A DNA stretch of 64,000 nucleotides, taken from the NCBI GenBank assembly GCA_015179125.1, contig WHVA01000360.1, forward strand, positions 55,653-119,652, given 5' to 3'. Positions 1 to 11,100 of the stretch are shown here, in pieces (the stretch's first letter is position 1; each line of letters starts with the position of its first letter). Under the pieces are notes generated by a model, which was not told the DNA's origin, did no database searches, and saw only the letters and a list, made by a program, of their open reading frames with translations. Both the position numbers and the translations under genes were made by a program. The stretch is from Gautieria morchelliformis. Lineage: Eukaryota; Basidiomycota; Agaricomycetes; Gomphales; Gomphaceae.

Positions 1-189
1 GAGTTACATAAGCAATCACACCAGCGATAACAGGGCTGGACAGATAAGGAAGGAATTATGTCAGAAGGGGCTGAAACAGGAAAGGAAATAAACAGAACAC
101 AAGACAAAAGGATGCCGAAGGCTAGGAGAAGCTCAGGGGCCACCAATAACACGCTGCGATAATGTACACACCATGGTAATGCGCAAGCA

Positions 190-333
190 GCGATAATACA
201 CATGGCAATAATGCACCATCAGCGATAATGCACCCTGCAATAATGTGCATTGCGATAATGCACACTGCAATAATGCACACTGCAATAATGTGCATTGTGA
301 TAATGTCCATTGCGACAATGCACATTGCAATAA
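190..333. repeat. 15-bp tandem repeat array (GCRATAATGCRCAYT)
   Basis: About eight head-to-tail 15-bp units are visible; the best aligned run at 222-326 has exactly 15-bp spacing. The units alternate GCGATAATGCACACT-like and GCAATAATGTGCATT-like forms. The last unit runs into the target site of the LINE that follows at 345. Reading frames across the array give only a repetitive Met/His/Cys/Asn string, so it is treated as non-coding minisatellite DNA. The 189 bases before it hold no recognisable feature. Confidence 0.85.
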
Positions 334-426
334 AGCAGTGTGTGGAAAAACCGAGGTTCTACTCAAACCACCACAACCTCCAACTTTACCACGCTCACAA
401 AAACACAAAAACCGACGCATCCCAGC

Positions 427-923
427 TGTAGAGGACAGGAATTATAGGCAGTAGGTATGGACTTGTTGCTCAAAAGAATAGACTAGAAATTAATTCACTC
501 TCTCAGTGAATTTAGTTGTCACTATAAATATATTATACACTACCTAGAAATTAATTCACTACAGAGGATTTCTAGGTCAATAAATCGAAAGAATGCTAGA
601 CTAATTTACTTGCCTCTCTCAGTGAATTTAGTTGTCACTGAGAGAGGGGGAAATTGTTTCACTGCGCATGTACTACTATCCGGCCCTTTAGCGCCCAAGA
701 GCTCGCGCGTCGAAGTCATTTCAGACTCCGCTGGGTGCAGCCGCTTGTGAAAGTAGGAATAACAAAATGAAATAGAGAGACAGGGAGTGAGTGGAAAATT
801 TCGAAAATCACCAGAGAAATGGATGCATGATACAAGAACAACATGAGAAGAAATTGAGCAAGCACACAACAAATTGGATATATTATGCTTGATTATGGTG
901 CAGGAGCATCAATGCACCCAACA
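427..923 (-). mobile_element. Solo copia LTR (497 bp) inside the LINE
   Basis: On the minus strand it starts TGTTGGGTGC and ends CCTCTACA, and it is flanked by the 5-bp duplication CCAGC (422-426 and 924-928). It matches over its whole length the LTR at 62980-63476, which is followed by a primer-binding site and copia gag, so the family is known. Subtracting the LTR and one CCAGC leaves an open frame running through the junction into ORF1, so the insertion post-dates the LINE. The LTR holds a 13-bp perfect inverted repeat (613-625 with 635-647, arms CCTCTCTCAGTGA) that would form a hairpin in RNA. Confidence 0.95.
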
Positions 924-998
924 CCAGCAATCCACAATCAGAATAGGCCAGGACAGCCAAATCCAGAAGCTGTCTCCACGCATCCACCACCCAGAGAA

Positions 999-2734
999 AT
1001 GCCGGCCCCATCTGGAGCCGGGAACACCAAAAAACAGCCACCCCAGCGCAGCACGCCAGCAGTCATGGACGGTCACAGTCAAAGCTTACAATCGAGCTCA
1101 CAGGCTGCCAACAGGACCGATGGGACCAACCTCGGCAATGGAGAAGCGCGAACCCCAGAGGACGCCCATCAATTCCTACTCAGCAAAAGACTACTCCCGG
1201 AGAGGCAATCCATCACCTTCCACAACCTCGCCACGGCACTGCTCCATCTAGCGGAGGCCCAGGTGTCCATACCGAAAACCACAGCGGAAGGCATAAGGGC
1301 GATCGCCACGCTGATGGCAGACTTAGCCGACAGGACGACCATAGCAGAAGTGGCCACGGCAGTCAAGGAACGGCTGTACAGCATGAATGGAGTATTGGCC
1401 CCAGTACTGCAACAGATTGAGGTGGCAACGACATCGATCAGGAACTCTACTAGCAGTTTAGCGGGCACCGTTGAAGAATTGAGGCAAGAGAGTGATGGTA
1501 CAGCACAGCGAATCGTAGAGGCGGTAACAGCACAGGTATCGGTACCACCAGCACAAGAGAACGAAAAGACCCCAACCAGCAAGGCCGCACGGTACCCGAC
1601 ATATGCGGCGGCACTAGCGGCCTGTGCAACAAGGCCTGTCAGCTTACAGTCGAGCACTCTAGCTAGGTGTGACCTGCGAGCCCGACAGATACTAATCGAC
1701 AAGACCCCAAGCGCTTCGGAGCACCAAATCACAAGAATGTCAGAACCGGATATACTCAGAAAGGCCAACCAGGCGATCGAGGACATGGAATGGGACGACG
1801 ACCAAGAAAAACCAAAAGTGGTAGGTGTGCAGAGGTTGCCAAGCAACGCACTCTATAGACCGAGGAATCAGCAGAACTCCTTCAGGCTTATAAGACCGCC
1901 AACGACTTCATCGCCAGATTCAGCGAGACGTCCACACTAAAGCCCAGCAATTACTCGGTGATCGCTGAGTTTGTACCAATAAGGTATGACCCCGAATCTC
2001 GAACGGAGCTAACAGATGTAGAGATCAGCAATGGGTTGGAGAAAGGGGATCTCATCTCCGCCCGGTGGATAAAACCGCCGGGAAAGCGCACACTGACCCA
2101 ATCCACAGCACACATGATTCTCCAGCTCCGCAACCGAATGGCAGTGAACACGCTAATCAGATGTGGCCTACTCATATCCGGCACAAGGGTCACGGTCAGG
2201 AAGCAACTGCAGGAGGCCAGACGATGCCTCAAGTGTCAAAGAATAGGGGCCTCTCACATCGCTGCACAGTGCCCCCAAATAGACGATACGTGTGGCACAT
2301 GTGGAAATGCGGGACACAGGACAACAGAGTGCAGGGTAGTGGACCCTAAAATCTATAGATGTGTCAATTGTGAGAGCGTAGGACATGCGTCATGGGATCG
2401 AGAATGTCCCAGGTTCAAGGAACACACCCAGAGGATCCAAACCAGGTACCCGGAAACTAACATGCGCTACTTTCCCTCTAGCAGAGACCCACAGTCGTGG
2501 GAAATGTCTACCATGTGCAGGAGCCAGGGCAAGAATATCCAGAGCCAACAGCACGCCCTCGATTCCGGCCGGCGGCAGCCAGCACACACCCAGGGCACAT
2601 GGAGCGCCAACCAACCTACTGGAACCAGCCGCGGGGAGGGCCACCACAAAGAGAGCAAAGAGGGCGCTCAATCACCCGTGGAGGCCGCACAAGGAGTGCA
2701 ACATCTATACGCCAGCTATCACTCGACGAATTAG
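999..2734 (+). pseudogene. LINE ORF1 (gag-like, zinc-knuckle) with a frameshift
   Basis: This is the nucleic-acid-binding ORF1 protein of the LINE. ATG 999 is the first in-frame Met within the element. The N-terminal half (to about 1860) is polar and Gln/Thr rich. The reading frame changes near 1855-1935, because the conserved NDF.ARF....KP.NY segment before 1958 is in the frame of the downstream part; a one- or two-base indel is inferred. Three CCHC knuckles lie near 2228-2400: CX2CX6HX4C, CX2CX4HX4C and CX2CX4HX6C. A basic, Gln/Arg-rich tail follows to the stop at 2732-2734, 18 bases before ORF2. An apparent longer start at 885 lies inside the solo LTR and is artefactual. Confidence 0.85.
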
Positions 2735-2752
2735 GCTTCAGCACGACCCACA

Positions 2753-5700
2753 ATGACAGAACGACCCTTGTCCGCCCCGACCACACCCTCCATGAATAGT
2801 ACAACCATGCCCAGCAACCTTACGACACTGAATATATGGCAGCAGAACCTCAACAAATCCAACGTAGCCCAACAGGACCTCATTAATTCCACGGACCCAA
2901 ATGTATATGACATCATCTTATTACAGGAACCGTATTTTGATTTTCTAGGCAATACACGCGCCAACCACCGATGGTACTCCCTAACACCCACAGCACACAG
3001 AGACAACCCCAGGAAGTCGAGAGCAACCACCTTCATCAACCGACGACTGCAATCCAGCACGTGGCAACAAATCAACCTACCATCACAAGACGTAGTAGCA
3101 GTAGCAGTACAAACCAATGCCGGCAACATTACGATCTTCAATATATACAACGACTGCGAGAACTCTCACAGCCTTCAGGCCGTACAGGAGATCATACAGG
3201 AGGACAGACGGGGAGCGAGGATTATCGACCCCTCCAGGATGCTGTGGATGGGCGACTTCAATCGTCATCATCTGCTGTGGGATGAAGAACGCAATGCACA
3301 TTTATGTACAACCGCCAACCTGGACAAAGCGCAGATATTATTGGAATTATTAGCGCAGCACGATATGCTCATGGCGCTGCCAAAAGACGTCCCCACCCTA
3401 TGTGCAACCGCAACCAAAAATCTAACACGGCCAGACAATGTATTTAGCAGCTCAGCGCTCCTCGACCTCTTCTCACAATGCACCACTTACCCGGCTCTCC
3501 AACCTCCCTGCGCTGACCACTTTCCCATTTCTAGCACGATCGATGTTTCGGTCCCGGCGGTTGAGGAACAGGCTAAAAGGAACTGGCGGCTAGTGGATTG
3601 GCCCAAGTTCCGGGAACAACTGTCGAGCCAGCTGGGCACGCTACCTCAGCCAAAGGAGATCGCAGGAGCAAACGAGATAGAAGAATGACTGACAGCACTC
3701 ACCACGGCCATCAACACAACGGTCGAGGCCGTTGTCCCATGCACCGTGCAGTCCCCGTATATCAAAAGATGGTGGACCAAGGATCTCAGCCAGGCAAGGG
3801 CGGCGATGCGAAAGGCAGCCAGATATGCGGAACGGGCTCGAAATGACCCGCAACACCCAACACACCAGGCGTACCGGGACAAGAGGAATGAGTACACAGG
3901 ACTAATACGGGCGACCAAACGAGAGTTCTGGGTAGAGTGGCTGCAGAATGCAGATGAGACCACGGTATGGACGGCAAGCCGTCTGGTCTCAGGGCCATCA
4001 ACCGACGGAGCACGCACGAGGATCCCACCGCTCAAGGTCACAGGCGACGATGGCAGAGAGACCAGAATGACCGACAACGCAGACAAGAGCAAACTCTTAT
4101 TCAAGCCCTTCTTCCCGTCACAAGGGGTACAGACACACCAGGAGCCCGACGCAGCTTTCCCGGACCCGGTGTTTGAATACGCACCTATCACAGATTTGCA
4201 GATACTACGTGTGATCGGAAAGATGAGCCCATATAAAGCTGCCGGCCCATCAGGACTCTCGAACACGGTACTAACACATTGCGCAGACCTACTTACTCCC
4301 CACCTAGGATGCATCTATCGTGCCACCCTACACCACAACGCATACCCACAGCAGTGGAGGACCACAACTGTCGCTGCTCTGCAAAAGCCGGGAAAGCCAG
4401 ACTACCCAGTAGCTAAGGCATACCGCCCCATAACCCTGATGGAAACGCTGGCCAAGCCGCTATTGGGATGCATAGCTGAAACACTGGCATACTTCGCAGA
4501 AAAACTCCAACTGTTACCATCCACCAACTCCGGAGGGCGAGCGGGGCGAAACACCGTGGATGCGCTGCACCTAACAGTGGACTTCATAAAAGATCAGTGG
4601 AGGAAAGGGAAGGTAGTCTTGGCATTGTTCCTAGATGTCAAGGGGGCGTTCCCGAGTGTAGCGGTAGAAAGGCTGATCTATGACATGCGTATGAAAGGAG
4701 TGCCCCAACAGTATACTAACTGGGTACAAAACAGGCTTCGGGGACGAAGAACAAGAATCCAGTTTGACGACTTCACATCTGACCCCCTGGACATCGACAA
4801 TGGATGCGACCAGGGCGACCCGATCTCAGTAGTACTATATCACTTCTACAACGCAGGGCTAATAGAAGTGGCAAGACAGAGCAAAGGAGAGCTGGCTCCA
4901 GCGTTCATCGACGATGTAACCTTCTTGGCCGCGGGGAACACCTTCAGACAGACGCATGGAAGGTTGAAGGAAATGATGACGAGAAGGGGAGGGGCGAACG
5001 ACTGGTCACGGGATCACTATTCCCAATTTGAGGTGGCGAAGATGCAGCTGATTGACTTTACTAGGAAGAGGGTGAAAGACCCGAAGAAAAAAGGAAAGAC
5101 GAAGCTCATGCAGGGACGGCCCCTCGACATGGTGGGAAGACCCATAGCTCCAACACGATCACACAAGTTACTTGGAGTGATACTCGACTGTGAACTACGA
5201 TTCAAGGAACAAGCAGCTCACGCCACAGCCAAGGGCACAGACTGGGTCCTACAATTTCGACGACTATCCAAACCATCCGGCGGCATGTCTTATCGCAACA
5301 TGAGGCACCTCTACCTCAGCATAGCCATTCCCAAAATGCTCTATGCAGCCAATGTATGGTGCAAGCCAGTTCGCAAAGGCGAAAACGACAGAAAGGCACA
5401 GGGAGCGGTGGGATTCACCTCAAAACTCGCCAGAGTACAGAGAATGGCGTCACTGCACATCACAGGAGCCCTCCGCTCCACGCCCACCGATTTACTTGAC
5501 GTCCATGCTGACTTATTTCCGATGCAGCTGGCTCTAGATAAATACACCTACAACGCGACTCTACGCATGCTCACATTACCACCCACGCACCCACTTCATG
5601 CGCGCCTGCGCAAGGCAGCACAGCAAGAGAGGAGGCATCGCTCCCCGCTGCACGAATTACTCCGAGCTCATGACCTAACGCCAGGAACAGTTGAAACTAT

Positions 5701-6736
5701 ACGGGTAATGACGCATGAACCAACGTGGGACCCACCTGTGCACACAACCATCGCAAGCGATGAAAAAGAGGCGATCACCCAAGACAAGCAGGACAAGACC
5801 TCCATCCAAATCTACTCGGATGGATCAGGCTATGACAGTGGAGTCGGAGCCGCTGCCGTACTGTATATCAACGGAACGCAACGAAAGACACTGCAGCTGC
5901 ACCTAGGAACTGACTCAACTCATACGGTCTATGAAGCAGAAGCGGTAGGGCTCATCCTCGCAGCAACGATGTTACAGGAATTCGACTTCCTAGATGGGGT
6001 CTCCATCGCGGTCGACAACCAGGCGCTAATCAAAGGGCTTAACAGTTGCCACAGCGGCCCAGGGCAGCACCTAACTAACTACTTCCTTAAGCAGATGGGG
6101 CAAACAGCACAACGACACCCAGGGGTGCCATTATAAGTCCGTTGGGTACCGGGACACAAAGGAGTCAGGGGGAACGAAGAGGCTGATCGATTGGCCAAAG
6201 AGGCAGCGAAAGGGTACAGTAGTCCGACCCAATCCCTCCCTAGAAAGTTACGAGCGCCCTTGCCGAGCAGCAAGTCGGCGCTCAAGATGATACACAAGAA
6301 GCGGCTGACAGAAAAAACTAACCAACTTTTTACAGAATCTCCACACTACCACAGGTTTCAAAAAGTAGACCTGAGCGCCCCATCAGCTAGCTATCGCAAA
6401 ATAGCGGGAGCGCTCCCAAGGCAGCAGTCCAGCATCCTCGTACAATTAAGAACGGGCCACGCACCCCTCCAACGGCACCTGCACAAAATAGGATCCAGCG
6501 ACACGCCGACATGCCCAGCCTGCAACCATCATGAAGAAACCGTCCGGCACTTCCTACTCTCTTGCACAGCGCATGCTCACCACCGCCAGCCTATGATCAA
6601 CGCCCTAAGACGCAATGCACTCAACTTGGCCAAACTCCTCTCGGACCCCACCTGTATTGACTATATGTTAGACTACGTGAACGCGACCAAGCGCTTCCGA
6701 CCCCCACCTCCACCACCTCCACCACCACAGTCGTAG
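2753..6736 (+). pseudogene. LINE ORF2 (endonuclease - reverse transcriptase - RNase H), two in-frame stops
   Basis: One frame covers the full polyprotein of about 1,327 codons, broken only by TGA at 3686-3688 and TAA at 6134-6136. Domains in order: an exonuclease/endonuclease/phosphatase fold (LLQEPY, MGDFNRHHLLWD, ADHFPI); reverse transcriptase with LDVKGAFPSV, the QGDPIS block and the catalytic AFIDDVTFLA; RNase H with YSDGSG, YEAEAVG, VDNQAL and, just after the second stop, WVPGHKG...EADRLAKEA; then a CX2C...HX5C-type zinc motif near 6510-6560. All catalytic acids I can place are intact, so inactivation is recent. The protein ends in a Pro run before TAG 6734-6736. Internal priming past the stops is unlikely. 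Confidence 0.93.
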
Positions 6737-6750
6737 ACCCCCATCCCTCC

Positions 6751-6910
6751 TCCACACCCTCCTCGCTCCTCCACACCCTCCCCGCTCCTCCACACCCTCC
6801 CCGCTCCTCCACACCCTCCCCGCTCCTCCACACCCTCCCCGCTCCTCCACACCCTCCCCGCTCCTCCACACCCTCCCCGCTCCTCCACACCCTCCCCGCT
6901 CCTCCACGCC
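6751..6910. repeat. 19-bp tandem repeat in LINE 3' UTR
   Basis: Roughly eight copies of GCTCCTCCACACCCTCCCC follow the ORF2 stop almost without change. The unit is not a multiple of three, yet all minus-strand frames stay open across it, giving spurious Gly/Glu-rich reading frames. It is strand-asymmetric (pyrimidine rich on +). Confidence 0.9.
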
Positions 6911-7439
6911 CCCATCCCAGCACATAGAATAGAATAGACCACACCAAACATATGCACCTGCTCAGTACTAACGCTTTTTCTTACACAGGCACCGCATCGC
7001 CCAGCTCGTTGACACCCCCTGTATTGCACCCCAGCCGATCACCCCACTGCGTCTCGCCCACGCCCGCATGACCTCTCGCATAGACCCGCGCCAGAGCCCG
7101 CACCTGAGCCCGCCCGATAGCCCTGCCCCTCCAGCCCTCCCCATGCATGCAGTCCAGCACCAGGCCGCTTCCTATACCCATTATTATCCTATCAAATGGC
7201 CTCTTTTATAGGTAGACATGACTTATTGCGGGCCCTTTCAAACGTGCTTCAGGATATGCCTGCACACATTATTTATTATCTATTGGTTTACCATACAAAT
7301 GCTAATTTCAGAGGGATGTTAGACCGGATTAGGTCCTCCCAGCCTTAGGGCAGATGCTTAGATCCCTGAACACGGTCACTCGCTAGCTATACGTACTGTA
7401 ATATCTTACATGAGCACGCAACTCAATAGATAAAAATGG

Positions 7440-7470
<31 letters not shown>

Positions 7471-7478
7471 AGTGTGTG

Positions 7479-8167
7479 ATTGGTGCTGACACCACTAGTG
7501 TCAACTGCTGCTGGACAGTGGTGGCCAGCAGTGAGCACTGGCCGGTGGCGAACACCACTGTTTAACACTGGACAGTGCTAAAACCTGTGAACTATGTATT
7601 ACTCAAGCACCCAATGTATCTGGTGAGTGTGGCTGGCAATGTGCAGAATCATTGGTTCATGAGTCCCGTATAATAATTGAATTATAAAGTTGTCGTGGGT
7701 GTATGTGCCCACAATTACTACTAACATTAGGGTTTAATGGTCCATGGATGGAGTGTGAATGGCCGGGTCATTCTCAGGCTCATATAATTCAGGGCCACGC
7801 CTTGAGAGCTGGCTGGGGCTTGGCTTGGGCTTGGTTGTGAGTGGGCAACATGATTTGAGAGGTGCTGAACTAGAAATTCTATGTATTGCAACTATCAACA
7901 GGACAACTGGTCTGACCTGCTTCCACTTGCTGAGCTTGCATATAACAAATGCTCCCATCGCCATCTCACCTTCTTTGCCAATAAAGCTACCACCTGAACT
8001 TACAATCAGTGCCTTTCAGATGTGGATTGGGTGCTGAGTGAAACTGGAAAGGCCAAATGATTTTAGGACTGAGACTCTTCATTTACTACTGTAGCATTCA
8101 CTAAATTACATGCCACCACACTTGAAAAAAGTATGGGACACGGTTGCATTCACATCCACCCCTTGCC
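7479..8167. other. Intergenic DNA; cluster of short inverted repeats at 7489-7580
   Basis: No credible gene is seen. Just after the LINE target site, 7489-7580 is unusually rich in short palindromes built from CACTG/CAGTG and CCAC/GTGG words, such as GACACCACTAGTGTC. The remainder is AT-richer and holds the presumed 3' UTR of the TPR-CHAT gene that ends at 8168 on the minus strand. Confidence 0.5.
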
Positions 8168-11100
8168 TCACCTCCCCATATGAATAAATGGAACCCAACG
8201 TTTAAATGATACCCCCTCAGAACGCAACATGGCAACAGCAACATGGAGGGCTCGGGCAGACTCTCTGGTATCAGGTCCAACAGCTGATGGCTTCTTTCTA
8301 TAGAGGTATTCATAGAATGCATCAGCAACCTTTGGACCATCCTCATCTGAAATGGACCTAGCAACAATCAGACTCTGCATGCAGGGCTAATCAGGTCAAC
8401 TCACCACATGGTGGCGACAACTCCTTGAAAACCGGCAAACAACAGTGTTGATGCAAGATGGATCACTTCATCCGGAAGAGTCTTATCACCCATGGCAGTC
8501 TGGCAGGCACCAAGGAAAGCCAGTCTTGCATTAGGTGTCAGCTGCTGCATTATTTGAAAGACCTTCAGTGGGCCGTCATGAAGCATCAGGGCACTCTCAA
8601 GCGGATTCTCTGGGTGTTGTTGCCCATGGCATGCAAAGTGGGCAATGGATGTGGTGGGAAGGTGCAAAACAACCTCTTCCACGTTTGCGGAATTGAACTT
8701 AATCAAATCCTTCTCTGGCACATGGCTTTCTATCCTTTGCAGCTCATCAATGGTATATGGAAGCCCACTTTGACCGGGTGTGTTGGGTTCAATGACCACC
8801 ATCATCTTGAAGGAGTCAGAAACAGGTACATTGCTGAGAAGTGCACTGATTGTTGGAGTGTATGATGAAACCACGTAGTCAGGAACACACTGCGGCTCTC
8901 CAGTATTGTACATTCCTGCTGCGTGTATTGGAAGGAAAGTAAAAGGCCCGGTGGGGCACCACCACAAGTTGGGTAGTGTATCAGATTTCTGCAACTAGGG
9001 ATGAGCTCAAGTATAGGGAGATGACACACAACGGACCTCTAAACCAAGAGAGTGAAAAACACGTCTTACCACTGACTGCCACAGCACAGCCAAGACCATT
9101 TGGAAGTCGTTATATTGATGATTGGATTGAACTCGTGTCATGTCTCGGCTCTCCAAACTCTGCCTTGTTAGCTGTATGGTAGTAGAAGGCAGAACCTGTT
9201 GAACAAGGCCATCAACATGTGCGCGAATAGATGCGGAACGGGTCAGGTGTCGGTGGCCTGGCGCAATGGCAATTCGCATGAGATCCACAAGTGCAGTCAC
9301 ATCAGCAAAAGTCAGCTCCAGCGGCATATGCTGGACGCCATTCAATAATGTCAATATTAAGGCAGCGCAACCAGCTTTGCTCGCATTGAGGATGACCACC
9401 GGTCCGTCGGCTGCTGCGCCCAGCAGTGTGGAGATTCGTCGTGGGCGCAAGAAATCTTCAAAGCCTTTCAGCTGGCGCACCTCTTCCAAAGTTGCCAGCC
9501 ATTTGTCGTTGAGACGGCGTAACCGAACTGCCTCGCGCTCCATTGACATCCTTTGCTGTGAGTTATCAGACATGTCCCATGACACATCCCGAAGCGAGCC
9601 CTGTTCAAGCGCGAGTGAAATATCTCTTAATGATTCCTCAAGCCCTGGTGCTACTTTACGAAGGTCAGTCGTCGGCGTACGAAGCTGCAGGGCTTGCGAC
9701 CAAAATACTGCACGGCCTTCTTCAAGCAGCTCGACTGCTCTCTCAAACTGGCCCGATTCAATTGCACAAGCAGCAGCCGCACGAGCCAAGCCGTCGCTAC
9801 CGTATGTCAAGGCTTGCTGGCGTGAAGACAAATCGAAGCTCAGCATCGCCAGACGGGGTAGAAGCTCGATTGCAGCCTGATATGCATCCAAAGCCGAATC
9901 ATGCCTAGAATCTGCATGACTTGCCCATGCCCTGGCTGTATGAAAGCGTTGAGATGCAGGGGCGGTCTCACATGTAACTGCTTTCCGAAACACATCCATA
10001 GCACTCTGGAGATCTCCTGAGTCATTGGAGTGGGTGTATGCTGTCATAAATGCATTCCCAAGGTTTGATGAATATCCGCAGGTTAAGGGGTGATCGGCAA
10101 CAAGTAAACCTAGTGCCTCTCGAAGAAAAGAAATTGCGTCCTCCATGCCTTCGTGACGACCGGACTGTTCAAACCGTCTAGAGAGCGCAGTTGCGATGTT
10201 GTTGAGGGAGGAGGATCGATCAGGATGCGGAACAGGCCGCAGCTCGAGTGCCTCTCGAAGGAATGAAATTGCCTCCTCCAGGTCTTCATGCCGACCAGAC
10301 TGGTCAAACCGTGTCGAGAGCACAGTTGCGATGTTGTTGAGGGAGGAGGATCGATCAGGATGCGGCACAGGCCGCAGCTCGAGTGCCTCTCGATTGAAAG
10401 AAATGGCCCCCTCCAAGTCTTCGTGTTGACCAGACTGGTCAAACCGTGTCTGTAGCGTGGTTGCGATGTTGTTGAGGCAGGCGGATCGGCCAGGATGGGA
10501 TGCAGGGAGCAGCTCGAGTGCCTTTCGATTTAGTGAAATGGCCTCCTCCAGGTCTTCGTATTGACCGAACTGCTCAAACCGTGTCTGTAGCGCAATTGCG
10601 ATGTTGTCGAGGGAGGTGGATCGGGCAAAATGCGGAGCAGGTCGCATCTCGAGTGCTTCTCGATGGAATGAAATCGCCTCGTCCAAGTCTCTGTGTTGAC
10701 CGAACTGTTCAAACCGTGTCCATAGCGCAACTGCGATGCTGTTGAGGGAGACGGATCGACCAGGATGGGGTGCAGGTCGCAGCTCAAGTGCTTCTCGATG
10801 GAAAGCAATCGCCTCCTCCAAGTCTTCGTGTTGACCAGACTGCCCAACCCGTGTCAATAGCGCAGTTGCGATGGTGCTGAGGGATGCGGGTCGGTCAGGA
10901 TGTGGTGCAGGGAGCAGCTCGAGTGCCTCTCGATGGAATGAAATTGCCTCCTCGAGGTCTTCGTGTCGACCGGACTGCTCAAACCGTGTCCATAGCGCAG
11001 TCGCGATGGTGTGGAGACAGGCGGATTGGCCAGGATACGGAGTTGGTCGCAACTTGAGTGCCTCTCGAAGGAATGAAATCGCCTCCTCCAGGTCTTCGTG

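Larger units (their letters stand above)
345..7468 (+). mobile_element. Full-length Tad-like non-LTR retrotransposon (LINE), inactivated
   Basis: Both boundaries are visible. The 10-mer GCAGTGTGTG lies at 335-344 and again at 7469-7478, directly after a 25-base A tract (7444-7468). This is the pattern of target-primed reverse transcription. Inside are a gag-like ORF1 (999-2734) with three zinc knuckles and an ORF2 (2753-6736) with endonuclease, reverse transcriptase, RNase H and a C-terminal zinc motif, the order seen in Tad-clade fungal LINEs. A solo copia LTR (427-923) splits the 5' region. Damage is light: one frameshift in ORF1 and two in-frame stops in ORF2. The 3' UTR (6737-7443) carries a 19-bp tandem repeat. 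Confidence 0.93.

Noticed and set aside
190..333. CRISPR-like array
   Set aside because: Units are contiguous with no spacers, in a eukaryotic genome.
133..454. Open frames of repetitive Met/His/Cys/Asn or Ala/Leu/Ser/Gln on both strands
   Set aside because: They are translations of the 15-bp tandem array and LINE leader; no start context, domain or composition of a real protein.
885..998. ORF1 start at ATG 885
   Set aside because: That ATG is inside the solo LTR inserted later; the element's own first in-frame ATG is at 999.
6621..7029. Three overlapping Gly/Glu-rich minus-strand frames (GVEERGGCGGAGRVWRS repeats)
   Set aside because: They only translate the 19-bp LINE 3'-UTR repeat, which is open in all three minus frames.
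8458..8865. 135-residue plus-strand frame
   Set aside because: Antisense to the CHAT-domain exon, whose protein has clear catalytic motifs.
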